Part shown: in pieces, positions 33,309 to 42,795 of the stretch | Layout of the letters: the number at the start of each line of letters is the position of its first letter | How positions within the stretch are numbered: the stretch's first letter is position 1 | Assembly: GCA_028383925.1 (NCBI GenBank) | Contig: JAOEWO010000008.1 | Span: 26,674-90,673, forward strand | Direction of reading: 5' to 3' | Length of the DNA stretch: 64,000 nt | Source of the DNA: Winogradskyella sp. | GTDB lineage: Bacteria; Bacteroidota; Bacteroidia; Flavobacteriales; Flavobacteriaceae | Translations under genes and position numbers: made by a program | The notes under the pieces: model-generated | Databases searched by the model: none | What the model saw: only the letters and a program-made list of their open reading frames with translations | What the model was told of the DNA's origin: nothing

Positions 33309-34979
33309 ATGAAAAAACTTTACATTTTATTTTTACTATGCTCATTTATAGGCTTTTCTCAAAGTCCTGGTGATATAGTTATTACAGAAATTATGAATAA
33401 CCCAGACCCCGTTAGTGATACTACTGGTGAATGGTTTGAAATCTTTAATACCACGGGTGCATCAATCGATATTAACGGTTGGACTCTTATGGATGATGGT
33501 AGTGACACTCACGTTATAGATAATACTAACGGAACAACAGTAGTACCTGCTGGTGGCTATTTAGTTTTAGGAAGAACTACAAATACTATAACTAATGGTG
33601 GTGCAGCTGTAGATTATGCTTATGGCGAATCTGGTGGACATACTTTAGCAAACGGTGCAGACGAAATTGTACTTTTAACAACAGGCGCTGTAGAAATTGC
33701 TAGAGTTAATTACGATGGAGGTCCAAATTTTCCGGATTTAACAGGAGCAAGTATGCAAGTAGATACTGCCTTTTTAAATGAAACTGATAATGATAATGGT
33801 GCAAATTGGTGTGCATCTACATCTGCTTATGGTGACGGAACTGGTGCTTTAGGAACACCTGGTGCAGCAAACAACGCTTGTGCACCTGTTTGCGAAGCAG
33901 GCTTAGCTTCTAGTGATGCAACATGTGACTCAACTAACCCTGGAGCTACAGATGATACTTATACTGCTACCTTAGCCTATTTTGGTGCTGCTACAGGAGA
34001 AGCTTTTGTTGTTACAGCAACCGAAGGAACAGTTGATTTATCTGGTGGTAATGACCCAACAACAGATGCCTCTGGTATTATAACTGTAACTGGCATTACA
34101 GAAGGAACAGATATAACTATTACAGTAGATAATACTGCAGATGGTGGATTATGTACATTAACGAGAGATATTTCTAGCCCTGTTTGTGTACCAACAGGTA
34201 GTGTAGATTTAGAATTACAAGGTATTATTGATTTTACAGTACCTACAGCTGGTAATGATGGTAAAGCAATACATGTTGTTGCGACTGCTGACATTGCAGA
34301 TCTAAGTGTTTACGGTATAGGTACTGCTGGTAATGGTGATGGTTCTGATGGCGAAGAATATAATTTTGATGCGATAGCTGTTAGTGCTGGAGATCATATT
34401 TTAGTTGCAAGAACTTTAACTGCTATGGAAGCTTATTTTACGACAGCAGGTTATAACTTATTTGATTTTGTGCTTTTAGCAAATACAAATATTAACATGA
34501 ATGGTGATGATGCTATAGAATTATTTAAAAATGGTACTGTAGTTGAAACATTTGGAGATATTAATGTTGATGGCACAGGTGAAACTTGGGAATACACAGA
34601 TTCTTGGGCTTACAAAACTACATTAGGTGCTGTTTGGCCAGCAGGTTGGTCTTACGGAACTGTTGATTGTACAGATGGTACTACGACTACTTTTGATAGT
34701 ACGTGTGTTTACCCTTTCTTATCATCTTTATCTAACAGTGATATTACGGTTTCTGAGCTATCAATTTACCCTAACCCTACAAATAGTGGTATTGTAAATA
34801 TTAAAACTCAAATTGCTGGTGTTAAATCAATAACACTATTTGATATTACAGGTAGAAATGTACTTTCAACTGAATTAAACGCAGATGTTTTAGACGTAAG
34901 TGCAATTGGTACTGGTATGTATTTACTTAAAGTTAATATTAACGGACGTTCTTCTATAACTAAGTTAATTATTAAATAA
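33309..34979 (+). CDS. Secreted lamin-tail-domain protein with T9SS sorting domain
   Basis: A 556-aa protein exported by Sec (signal peptide 'KKLYILFLLCSFIGFSQ') and then T9SS. A lamin-tail domain covers about residues 20-170 ('DIVITEIMNNPDPVSDTTGEWFEIFNTTG', 'PAGGYLVLGR'). A beta-sandwich repeat follows, then a second lamin-tail-like region from about 295 ('VDLELQGIIDFTVP', 'DAIELFKNGTVVETFG'). The type A sorting domain is the last 75 residues ('ISIYPNP'-like LSIYPNPTNSG ... GMYLLKV). It is likely surface-attached and may bind substrate or other proteins. It has its own MocR-type operator and a terminator behind it. Confidence 0.88.
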   Translation: MKKLYILFLLCSFIGFSQSPGDIVITEIMNNPDPVSDTTGEWFEIFNTTGASIDINGWTLMDDGSDTHVIDNTNGTTVVPAGGYLVLGRTTNTITNGGAAVDYAYGESGGHTLANGADEIVLLTTGAVEIARVNYDGGPNFPDLTGASMQVDTAFLNETDNDNGANWCASTSAYGDGTGALGTPGAANNACAPVCEAGLASSDATCDSTNPGATDDTYTATLAYFGAATGEAFVVTATEGTVDLSGGNDPTTDASGIITVTGITEGTDITITVDNTADGGLCTLTRDISSPVCVPTGSVDLELQGIIDFTVPTAGNDGKAIHVVATADIADLSVYGIGTAGNGDGSDGEEYNFDAIAVSAGDHILVARTLTAMEAYFTTAGYNLFDFVLLANTNINMNGDDAIELFKNGTVVETFGDINVDGTGETWEYTDSWAYKTTLGAVWPAGWSYGTVDCTDGTTTTFDSTCVYPFLSSLSNSDITVSELSIYPNPTNSGIVNIKTQIAGVKSITLFDITGRNVLSTELNADVLDVSAIGTGMYLLKVNINGRSSITKLIIK

Positions 34980-35005
34980 GTTAGTATATCTTAAAAATAT
35001 TGTAA

Positions 35006-35042
35006 AGGCGCTTCTATGAATTTAGAAGCGTCTTTTTTTTAT
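35006..35042 (+). terminator. Rho-independent terminator after the lamin-tail T9SS gene
   Basis: GGCGCTTCT (35007-35015) pairs with AGAAGCGTC (35024-35032, one G-U) around an 8-base loop, followed by eight or more T. Confidence 0.85.
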
Positions 35043-35057
35043 TTAATTTTTCGTATA

Positions 35058-35089
35058 ATTGGTATTCTTTTATTTTACACACTGGTATT
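35058..35089 (+). promoter_or_regulatory. Predicted MocR operator 3: direct repeat with 23-bp period
   Basis: ATTGGTATT (35058-35066) and ACTGGTATT (35081-35089), 23 bases apart, in front of the seven-gene operon. Same orientation and promoter distance as operator 2. Confidence 0.75.
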
Positions 35090-35111
35090 AAATCAATACT
35101 ATTCAAAAGCC

Positions 35112-35119
35112 TAAATTTG
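35112..35119 (+). promoter_or_regulatory. -7 box (TAAATTTG) of the seven-gene operon
   Basis: TAAATTTG matches TAnnTTTG and starts exactly 23 bases after the second direct repeat, as in front of 33309. ATG 35152 follows 33 bases later. Confidence 0.65.
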
Positions 35120-35151
35120 GGAAAATCATTGGTACATAAATTAAAAACATA

Positions 35152-36156
35152 ATGAACTTACAATTCGCATTAAAACAAACGTTAACTAGTTTAGGTATTG
35201 CTCTAGTTATTTTTTCGTGTACAACAGACGATATTGCACCAAGTGTTTCACTAACTAGTGACAGTTCTAATTTAAGTGAAGCTAATGGTATTTTAACATT
35301 AACAGTGTCGCTAAATGCGGCAGCGACTGAACAATTATTAATACCCTTCATTATTTCTGGTACAGCAACAGCTAATAACGATTTCACTTTAAGTGCTAAT
35401 GCAATAACTATTAACCCAGGTAACAACTCTGGCAATATAACAATTACAGCGCTTCAAGATACTGATGTAGAAGGTGAAGAAACCATACTCATAAGTTTAG
35501 GCTCTGTAAATAATGCCTTAGTATTATCTAATACACAACTTACTATTGCCTTACAAGATGATGATTCAGATTCTGATGGTGATGGTGTTTTAGACGCAAA
35601 TGATGACTGCCCAAATGATGTTGGTGACCCCTCTAACAATGGCTGTCCGTTTTTAGGATTTTTAATTAATGAAGTCAATTATGATCCTGAAGCTGGTTTA
35701 GCAGGTGATGCAAACGGAGATGGCACGAGAGATGCTAACGAAGATGAATTTATAGAATTTTATAACTCAGGTCCAGAATTAGATTTAAGTGGTTATACCA
35801 TATCTGATGCTTCGGCAGTAAGACATACGTTTCCTGCAGGTACAATTATCCCTGTTAATGGAGTTTTAGTAGTGTTTGGAGGAGGTACACCTACTGGAGA
35901 TTTTGGTGGAGCACTTGTACAAACCGCATCAGAAGGTCAAATTAATATGAGTAATGGCGGTGATTTAGTAACATTAAGAGACGCGTCAGGTGCAGAAGTA
36001 CTTACGTTTGATATTAATCCTTTATCTGGTAATCCTAACGAATCTTACACAAGAAGTCCAGATTTAACAGGCAATTTTGTACAACACGCAAGCGTAGATG
36101 CAGCCAATGGTGCATTATTTTCACCTGGCACACGTTTAGATGGTTCATCACTATAA
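35152..36156 (+). CDS. Lipoprotein with Calx-beta-like, thrombospondin-3-like and lamin-tail domains
   Basis: A 334-aa surface or periplasmic lipoprotein with lipobox Cys in 'LVIFSCTTDD' (about residue 23). A Calx-beta-like domain follows ('LTLTVSLNAAATEQLLIPFIISGTAT', 'VEGEETILISLG'), then a Ca-binding Asp-rich stretch ('DSDSDGDGVLDANDDCPND'), then a lamin-tail domain ('FLINEVNYDP', 'DEFIEFYNSGPELDLSGYTISD'). No catalytic motif is present; binding of substrate or of partner proteins is likely. It is the first gene of a seven-gene operon with spacings from +19 to -1. Confidence 0.85.
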   Translation: MNLQFALKQTLTSLGIALVIFSCTTDDIAPSVSLTSDSSNLSEANGILTLTVSLNAAATEQLLIPFIISGTATANNDFTLSANAITINPGNNSGNITITALQDTDVEGEETILISLGSVNNALVLSNTQLTIALQDDDSDSDGDGVLDANDDCPNDVGDPSNNGCPFLGFLINEVNYDPEAGLAGDANGDGTRDANEDEFIEFYNSGPELDLSGYTISDASAVRHTFPAGTIIPVNGVLVVFGGGTPTGDFGGALVQTASEGQINMSNGGDLVTLRDASGAEVLTFDINPLSGNPNESYTRSPDLTGNFVQHASVDAANGALFSPGTRLDGSSL

Positions 36157-36175
36157 ATAATATCTTGACTAATTA

Positions 36176-37543
36176 ATGAGTTACTTAGGTACTATATTGT
36201 CTTTAATTTTTGTGGTGATAACCGCAAGGCTTCTATTGAAGAAATATAATCCGCATGCCGTGCTATTAGTATCTGGCCTGTTAATGCTTATTACAGCTCA
36301 ATTATTAAATTATAATTTACCAACTTTAAAAACACCAACAGGTTTTTCTTGTTTTGATTTATTTAGATATATAAAAGAATCGTTTAGTAAAACCAACGCA
36401 GGTGTCGGTTTAATGATTATGTCTATAGGCGGTTTTGTAGCTTATATTGATAAAATAGGCGCATCAGATGCTTTAGTTCAGGTGACCATGAAACCTTTAA
36501 AGTTATTTAAAAAAAGACCTTACATCGCAGCATCAATGGTTATTCCAATTGGGCAAATATTGTTTACTGCCATACCTTCTGCTGCAGGTTTAGGACTATT
36601 GCTTATGGCATCTTTATTTCCAATTTTAGTTAATCTTGGAGTCAGCAGACTTTCTGCAGTTTCGGTAATTACGGCAGCCACTGCTTTTGGTATTGGTCCG
36701 GCATCAGCGATTACAGCAAGCGCAACGAGTATTGCTCAATTAGACACGATATTGTTTTTTCTAGATTACCAAATACCTTTAGTTTGGCCTTTAAGTATTT
36801 CAATGATGGTTACTTATTATTTTGTGAATCGTTATTACGATAATAAAAATAGCCATGAAGGTGAATTAGAAAATGTTGAAGAAAAAGCTACAAAACTAAA
36901 GGCTCCATTGGCATACGCTATCATTCCTATATTACCAATAATCTTGTTAATCATATTTTCTAAAATATTTAGTTTGTTCTCCCAACCGATAGTGCTCGAT
37001 ACTACAACTGCGATGTTTATTAGTCTATTTGTAGCACTTATTTGTGAGTTAATTAGAACACGTAGTATTAAAACTGTTTTTAATTCTCTACAAACCTTTT
37101 GGAATGGTATGGGAAATATTTTTAAAACAGTTGTAACTCTAATTATAACCGCAGATATTTTCGCAAAAGGGTTAATTAGCCTAGGTTTTATTGACGGCTT
37201 ATTAGACCTCGCTCAAAATTTAGGTTTTGGAGGAGTTGGTGTTGGTATTGTAATGACAATAATGATTTTTTTAGCATCAATGCTTATGGGAAGTGGTAAT
37301 GCTGCCTTCTTTGCTTTTGGTCCTTTAGTGCCAAAAATTGCGAGTAAATTAGGTATAGAAAGTTCGTCTATGATTTTACCAATGCAACTTTCAGCATCAA
37401 TGGGTAGAACTGTGTCACCTGTTGCAGGCGTTATAATTGCTACTGCCGAAATTGCAAAAGTATCTACAATCGCCATTGTAAAACGAAATATAATCCCTTT
37501 AGTAGTTGCGCTGGCAATAATGCTATTTTACCATTATATATAA
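36176..37543 (+). CDS. dcuC: DcuC-like C4-dicarboxylate carrier
   Basis: A 455-aa inner-membrane transporter with about 12 helices, similar to DcuC/C4-dicarboxylate anaerobic carriers. Visible features are the N-terminal 'LLLKKYNPHAVLLVSGLLML', the re-entrant 'TAIPSAAGLGLLLMASLFPILVNLGVS', 'AATAFGIGPASAITASAT' and 'ASMLMGSGNAAFFAFGPLVPKIA'. It could import or exchange aspartate, fumarate or succinate. The downstream gene starts 4 bases later and encodes an isoaspartyl dipeptidase, whose product is aspartate, so aspartate or the dipeptide is a reasonable cargo. Confidence 0.85.
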   Translation: MSYLGTILSLIFVVITARLLLKKYNPHAVLLVSGLLMLITAQLLNYNLPTLKTPTGFSCFDLFRYIKESFSKTNAGVGLMIMSIGGFVAYIDKIGASDALVQVTMKPLKLFKKRPYIAASMVIPIGQILFTAIPSAAGLGLLLMASLFPILVNLGVSRLSAVSVITAATAFGIGPASAITASATSIAQLDTILFFLDYQIPLVWPLSISMMVTYYFVNRYYDNKNSHEGELENVEEKATKLKAPLAYAIIPILPIILLIIFSKIFSLFSQPIVLDTTTAMFISLFVALICELIRTRSIKTVFNSLQTFWNGMGNIFKTVVTLIITADIFAKGLISLGFIDGLLDLAQNLGFGGVGVGIVMTIMIFLASMLMGSGNAAFFAFGPLVPKIASKLGIESSSMILPMQLSASMGRTVSPVAGVIIATAEIAKVSTIAIVKRNIIPLVVALAIMLFYHYI

Positions 37544-37547
37544 AAAC

Positions 37548-38690
37548 ATGCTTAAACTTATAAAAAACACAGAATTATACGCACCTCAACATTTAGGCAA
37601 AAAGGATATACTCCTTGCTGGCGAAAAAATAGTTGCCATTGCAGATAATTTAGATCAATTTAAAACTGATGCTGAGGTTTGGGATGCTAAAGGTAAAATA
37701 ACAACGCCAGGTCTAATAGATCAGCATATACATGTTATTGGTGCTGGTGGTAAAGATGGTTTTTCATCTATGACACCAGAAATTAACCTTAGCCAACTAA
37801 TAGCGTGTGGTACAACCACAGTTTCAAGTTTATTTGGCACAGATGGGAAAGCGCGTAGTTTAAGAACGCTTTATAGTAAAGTAAAAGCTTTAGAACAAGA
37901 AGGTATTTCGGCCTATATGCTTTGTGGGTATTACGGCGTAGATTCTCTTACAATTACAGAAAGTATTCAATCCGATATGATTTTTATTGATAAAATTCTC
38001 GGTTGTAAAATCGCCATTAGTGATGTACGCTCATCGTACCCAACTGCCGTAGAATTACTCAGAAAATTAAGAGATGTTAAGGTCGGAGGCATGATTGGCA
38101 ACAAAAAAGGTATTCTACATGTACACCTTGGTAATTTAGACACTAAAATGGATGTGTTGTTCGAACTTGTAAATAACTATCAATTTCCAATAGAACATAT
38201 TTCACCAACACATGTTGGCAGAACTAAAGCACTTTTCGATCAGGCTATTGAATTCGCAAAACTTGGAGGCATTATTGATATAACAACAGGAGCATCTCAA
38301 TATACGTCACCATACAAATCTGTTTTATATGCTTTAGAACAAGGTGTTAATATGGATTACATGACGTTTAGTTCTGATGGACATGCCGGTCTCACAAAAT
38401 TTGATGACCATAAAAACCCAATTGGCGTGAGAGTTGCACCATTTGATAAAAATTTAGAAGAAGTTGTTTTGTTAATTAAAGAAGGAAACGTCGCTATTGA
38501 AGAGGCTTTTAAGTTAATAACCACAAATCCGGCAAGAAATTTAGGTTTAAAGCATAAAGGACAAATAGAAGTTGGCTTTGATGCTGATTTATGTTTTTTT
38601 ACAGAAGGTCTAAAATTAACAGAAGTATTTGCAAGAGGACAACAAATGATGGTTAACGGAAACGTAATTGTAAAAGGAAATTTTGAATAA
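37548..38690 (+). CDS. iadA: Isoaspartyl dipeptidase (beta-aspartyl peptidase)
   Basis: A zinc amidohydrolase of 380 aa that cleaves beta-Asp-X dipeptides to aspartate and an amino acid. The metal motif 'GLIDQHIHVIGAGGKDGF' is the family's DxHvHxxGGGGE region, although the terminal Glu-type residue is replaced. 'HVHLGNL', 'HISPTHVGR' and 'MTFSSDGHAG' supply the remaining His and Asp ligands. No signal peptide is seen, so it is cytoplasmic. It lies directly after the DcuC-like carrier. The neighbouring secreted hydrolase and carboxypeptidase could release the dipeptides. Confidence 0.9.
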   Translation: MLKLIKNTELYAPQHLGKKDILLAGEKIVAIADNLDQFKTDAEVWDAKGKITTPGLIDQHIHVIGAGGKDGFSSMTPEINLSQLIACGTTTVSSLFGTDGKARSLRTLYSKVKALEQEGISAYMLCGYYGVDSLTITESIQSDMIFIDKILGCKIAISDVRSSYPTAVELLRKLRDVKVGGMIGNKKGILHVHLGNLDTKMDVLFELVNNYQFPIEHISPTHVGRTKALFDQAIEFAKLGGIIDITTGASQYTSPYKSVLYALEQGVNMDYMTFSSDGHAGLTKFDDHKNPIGVRVAPFDKNLEEVVLLIKEGNVAIEEAFKLITTNPARNLGLKHKGQIEVGFDADLCFFTEGLKLTEVFARGQQMMVNGNVIVKGNFE

Positions 38691-38709
38691 TAGTATTAAT
38701 TATAAAAGT

Positions 38710-40017
38710 ATGAAGGTTTTTAAAATTACTAGTCTTTGTGTATTTGTGTTGTTTAGCATCCTTGCTAAAGCACAAGACGTAAAGTTAGATACCTATAAAT
38801 TTGGTGAAGGACTAAATTTTAGCACTAATAACGGCTACAAACTGAAGCTAACAGGTTACCTACAACCTTATATGGATACTAAAACATATACAGATGTAGA
38901 TGACAATAGCACTCAAAATCGTTTTAGAATGCGACGAATTAGACTTCGTTTAGAAGGAAACCTTAAAGATGAACGGTTTAAATATAGGTTCGCATTTGAT
39001 TTAAGTGGAACCTCTGAAGCTGGAGATTCTAACACCAACGATTATCTATTAGACGCATACGTATCTTATAATATCACTAGCCGTATTAAAGCTACTTTTG
39101 GTCAGCGTTCTACATTCACAGATAACCGTGAATTATTTATGGCATCAAACACACTTCAACTTGTGGAGCGTAGCAGAGTAACGTCTGCCTTCGCAGCTAT
39201 TAGAGAATTTGGTTTATTCCTTCAAGGAAGTTTTAAGACTGGCAAAGGCTCTTACGTAAAACCTTATTTTGTACTGACCAATGGTGATGGCCTAAATGCT
39301 ATAGGACGCGATAGAGGTGGTCTAAAAATTGGTGGACGACTAGATTATTTACCTTTTGGACTTTTTACAAATTTCGGACAGTTTAGACAAGCAGATGTTG
39401 TAAGAGAACGTGCACCAAAATTAGTAATAGGTGCTAACTTTAGTCATAATAATGGTATGAGTAGCCGTCGTGGTCGCGATAGTGGCTCTATTATCTATCT
39501 CGATGAAAACGATGAAGAATCGCTTCCAAATTATACAAAATATGGTGTAGATTTTCTTTTTAAATACCAAGGATTTTCAGCACTTGGAGAATATGTAAAA
39601 ACAACAGCTACAGTGCCAGATGATATTACACAACGTGTTAGAAATGATGGCACAACATCTATGAATTTTGATGTTAATGGTATACAAGATGTAGAAAATT
39701 ATGTAAGAGGCCGAATAATGCTAGGTGATGCCTATAACATACAAGCAGGTTATTTATCTAAAAGTGGAATATCATTAGATGCGCGTTATACACGCCTTAA
39801 TACAGACGAAAATTCATTTTTAAATAATGCCACGTTCTATAACAGACCAAATTATTACACCATAGGTATTAGCAAGTATTTATCGCGTAGCTATGGAGCC
39901 AAAATTCAGGCAGATTGGACGTACATTGATGGTAGCGAAGGTATCAATAACAATGAAGGTATTGCAATTCCAGGAAACGAACACTTAGCTAGAATCATGC
40001 TAACATTTGCTTTTTAA
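38710..40017 (+). CDS. Outer-membrane porin (phosphate-selective porin O/P-like)
   Basis: A beta-barrel of about 435 aa with signal peptide 'MKVFKITSLCVFVLFSILAKAQ'. The first strand is 'GEGLNFSTNNGYKLKLTGYLQPYMD', followed by 'NRFRMRRIRLRLEGNLKDERFKYRFAFDL', and it ends in an aromatic 'RIMLTFAF', a correct outer-membrane C-terminus. It belongs to the OprO/OprP-like group and should let small anions or peptides through. The start at ATG 38710 gives a proper signal peptide; the longer ORF from 38683 would overlap iadA. A paralogue is two genes downstream. Confidence 0.88.
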   Translation: MKVFKITSLCVFVLFSILAKAQDVKLDTYKFGEGLNFSTNNGYKLKLTGYLQPYMDTKTYTDVDDNSTQNRFRMRRIRLRLEGNLKDERFKYRFAFDLSGTSEAGDSNTNDYLLDAYVSYNITSRIKATFGQRSTFTDNRELFMASNTLQLVERSRVTSAFAAIREFGLFLQGSFKTGKGSYVKPYFVLTNGDGLNAIGRDRGGLKIGGRLDYLPFGLFTNFGQFRQADVVRERAPKLVIGANFSHNNGMSSRRGRDSGSIIYLDENDEESLPNYTKYGVDFLFKYQGFSALGEYVKTTATVPDDITQRVRNDGTTSMNFDVNGIQDVENYVRGRIMLGDAYNIQAGYLSKSGISLDARYTRLNTDENSFLNNATFYNRPNYYTIGISKYLSRSYGAKIQADWTYIDGSEGINNNEGIAIPGNEHLARIMLTFAF

Positions 40018-40018
40018 G

Positions 40019-41551
40019 ATGAAATATAAATTATTAGTCATAGGCCTACTCGTTTGTTCAGCTAATGCCATTGCGCAGTTAAATCCGCAATCCAAAAAAG
40101 TAACAAAAACATTTTTCCCAGAATATGAAGCGCTAGAAAATGTAACACCTGCACTTCAAAAAAAGAAAGGCTTTACAGATTATCAAGAATTAATGACGTT
40201 TCTTAATGCTTTGATAACAAAACATCCCAATTTAATCAACCTTAGTTTCATTGGAGAAAGTCAAAAAGGAAAGCAAATTCCTATAGTACATTTAACCAAG
40301 AAAAATTCAAATACTAAAATTAAAGTTTGGCTACAAGGAGGTTTACACGGTAACGAGCCAGGTAGTACAGAAGGCATGCTCTACCTACTTCACCAACTTT
40401 TAAATAATGGAGACTACACTCCGCTTTTAGAGACTTTAGAAATAGCCATTGTACCTATGGCTAATATAGATGGTTACGAAAAACAAGACCGCTATGCTGC
40501 AAATGGTTTAGATTTAAATAGAGATCAAACCAAATTAATAGCACAAGAAAGTGTATCGTTAAAACAAGCCTTCTCAGATTTTAACCCTGAAGTTGGTTTA
40601 GATTTTCATGAGTATAAACCTTACCGTAAAGATTTTACACAATTAAGCGAATTTGGAATTACATCTTTATTTGATGCTATGTTTTTGTATTCAGGAAATT
40701 TAAATGTTCCTGAAAACCTTAGACAACTCACAGACACATTATTCGTCGAAAACGCAAGGCAAGTATTAGACAATAACAAGTTAAATTATAGAAATTACGT
40801 CTCTAGTAGTAAATATTCTGGTGAAATTCATTTTAACCAAGGCTCTAGTAACGCAAGATCTAGCGCCACAAATTACGCCTTAACAAATACGATTTCTACA
40901 CTGTTCGAAGTTAGAGGAGTTGGTATTGGCAGAACCTCCTTTAAGAGGCGCATACGCACAACTTTCTTATTAGCTATTTCATATTTAGAAACTGCCAGTA
41001 GAAATATTGACTTAATAAAGCAAGAGATAACTAACGCTACAGCCCAACAAAATGATGTAGTAGTTACAAGTAAAAAAACAATTGAAAAAAGTACACTCCA
41101 AGCTATAGATTTAGATACCAACACCATTATAGATTTAGATATTACGCTAAGAGATGCTCTAAAATCTAAAGCCGATTTGGTTAGAAAAAGACCAATAGCT
41201 TATTTAATTGATGCTAACCAAACTGTACTCATAGAAAAACTCAAAACACTAGGTGTTAGCATGGAAACGTTAGAAGAAGATCAAAACATTGAAGTTGAAA
41301 CGTATAAAATTTCAGATTATAAAAAAGCTTCAAAAAAATACGAAAAGATGACTCTTCAAACTGTAAAAACAACGATCGAAACAAAAAATATTCAGTTTCC
41401 AAAAGGCACTTATAAAATAAATACCAATCAACGAAGAGCAAATATCATTCTCGAAGTTTTAGAACCAGAAGCACCAAATAGTTTTGTGTCTTTTGGTGTA
41501 CTTGAAACCGAAGTAGAAGCATATTTACCCATTTATAGAATAATAAAATAA
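40019..41551 (+). CDS. M14 family zinc carboxypeptidase, exported
   Basis: A 510-aa exported protein (signal peptide 'KYKLLVIGLLVCSANAIAQ'). The M14 domain covers about residues 40-320: zinc site 'QGGLHGNEPGSTEG' (HxxE), 'DGYEKQDRYAANGLDLNRDQ' with the Arg and Asn-Arg pocket, the third ligand His in 'VGLDFHEYKPY', and the likely catalytic Glu in 'STLFEVRGVGIG'. A beta-rich C-terminal extension follows ('NQRRANIILEVLEPEAPNSFVSFG'). It should trim peptides from the C-terminus in the periplasm or outside. It starts 1 base after the porin stop. Confidence 0.9.
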   Translation: MKYKLLVIGLLVCSANAIAQLNPQSKKVTKTFFPEYEALENVTPALQKKKGFTDYQELMTFLNALITKHPNLINLSFIGESQKGKQIPIVHLTKKNSNTKIKVWLQGGLHGNEPGSTEGMLYLLHQLLNNGDYTPLLETLEIAIVPMANIDGYEKQDRYAANGLDLNRDQTKLIAQESVSLKQAFSDFNPEVGLDFHEYKPYRKDFTQLSEFGITSLFDAMFLYSGNLNVPENLRQLTDTLFVENARQVLDNNKLNYRNYVSSSKYSGEIHFNQGSSNARSSATNYALTNTISTLFEVRGVGIGRTSFKRRIRTTFLLAISYLETASRNIDLIKQEITNATAQQNDVVVTSKKTIEKSTLQAIDLDTNTIIDLDITLRDALKSKADLVRKRPIAYLIDANQTVLIEKLKTLGVSMETLEEDQNIEVETYKISDYKKASKKYEKMTLQTVKTTIETKNIQFPKGTYKINTNQRRANIILEVLEPEAPNSFVSFGVLETEVEAYLPIYRIIK

Positions 41552-42795
41552 TGAAGCAAATTTATTTAGATATGAAAAAAGTAGCATCACTAATCGTATT
41601 TCTCTGTATATCTGTACTGTTAAATGCGCAAGAAAGCGAAGAAAAAAACGCAGCAAGCTTTGACCTTGGTAGTGGACTGAATTTTTCTTTTAACGAAGGA
41701 AATTATCAGTTTAATTTTGGTGGTTTTGTAACACCAACATACAGCTACAGTAAAGTTTCGGGTGGAGATGCCGAAAACACATTTAATGCAAGAAATGCAT
41801 TCTTAATATTAAGCGGAAAGGCCGTAAAAGAAAAAGTGAGTTTTTTAGTCCAAACAGATTATAGTCAATCGCAGCCGTTGTTAGATGCCTGGTTAGCTTA
41901 CCACCCTACCGACGATATCACCATAACATTTGGGCAAAAGCAAACCTTTTTAAATAACCGTGAGATGACCTATCGCGAAGACAGATTACAATTTACAGAT
42001 CGTAGTTTATTAAGTCAAACACTTAGTAATACAGGCCGTGAGTTTGGTGTCTTTGTAGAAACAAAATTTATGGTAGGCAACAACTTTGGTATTGCACCAA
42101 TGGCTGCTGTAACTTCTGGAGATGGTCGTAATTCTTTTGGAAGTGATTCTCGCGATTCAGACTTAGGCGGTTTAAAAATAGGCGGACGATTAGACGTCTA
42201 TCCTTTAGGCTTTTTTAAAAAAGGTAATGATTTATTTAGTGCGGATTTAGCACATGAAGACCGTTTGAAATTTGTAATTGGAGGAGCAGTAAGTAAAAAT
42301 ACAGGTGCCAGTAATGCCATAGGTGAAGGGCACGGAGATTTCTTTTTATATAATGCCAATGGTACAGATAATTTACCAGATTATTCGCAAGCTTATATAG
42401 ATCTCTTATTAAAATATAAAGGCTTCTCTTTTTTAGCAGAATATGCAAATGCTAGTGCAGAAGGTTTAGATTTAGTATTTACCGATGAGGCTGCTACTCA
42501 ATTATTAGCACCACAGCAGATTAGTGAATTTTTAGTTTTAGGCGATAGTTATAACATGCAAGCAGGTTACGTTACTAAAAGCGGTTTTGGTTTTGATGTA
42601 AGATATGAAAATGCCACTCCAGAATTTGAAACTAATTTAAATTCGCTACTCACGGATTACAGTAGTTACACCTTAGGATTAACTAAATACTTTGATAACA
42701 ATAATTTAAAAATGCAGGCCTCATTTAGTAGTATTGATGTTGCAAATGGCAATAACCAAACCGTTGCAGAATTTTTAGTTCAAATTGTATTTTAA
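41551..42795 (+). CDS. Outer-membrane porin (phosphate-selective porin O/P-like), paralogue
   Basis: A second beta-barrel of 414 aa resembling the one at 38710: 'SGLNFSFNEGNYQFNFGGFVTPTYSY', 'NNREMTYREDRLQFTDRSLLSQT', 'GGLKIGGRLDVYPLGFF', 'ADLAHEDRLKFVIGGAVS' and a terminal 'AEFLVQIVF'. The signal peptide lies after the second Met ('MKKVASLIVFLCISVLLNAQ'), so ATG 41572 is an alternative start. It is translationally coupled on both sides (1-base overlaps), which places it between the carboxypeptidase and the secreted hydrolase. Confidence 0.88.
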   Translation: MKQIYLDMKKVASLIVFLCISVLLNAQESEEKNAASFDLGSGLNFSFNEGNYQFNFGGFVTPTYSYSKVSGGDAENTFNARNAFLILSGKAVKEKVSFLVQTDYSQSQPLLDAWLAYHPTDDITITFGQKQTFLNNREMTYREDRLQFTDRSLLSQTLSNTGREFGVFVETKFMVGNNFGIAPMAAVTSGDGRNSFGSDSRDSDLGGLKIGGRLDVYPLGFFKKGNDLFSADLAHEDRLKFVIGGAVSKNTGASNAIGEGHGDFFLYNANGTDNLPDYSQAYIDLLLKYKGFSFLAEYANASAEGLDLVFTDEAATQLLAPQQISEFLVLGDSYNMQAGYVTKSGFGFDVRYENATPEFETNLNSLLTDYSSYTLGLTKYFDNNNLKMQASFSSIDVANGNNQTVAEFLVQIVF

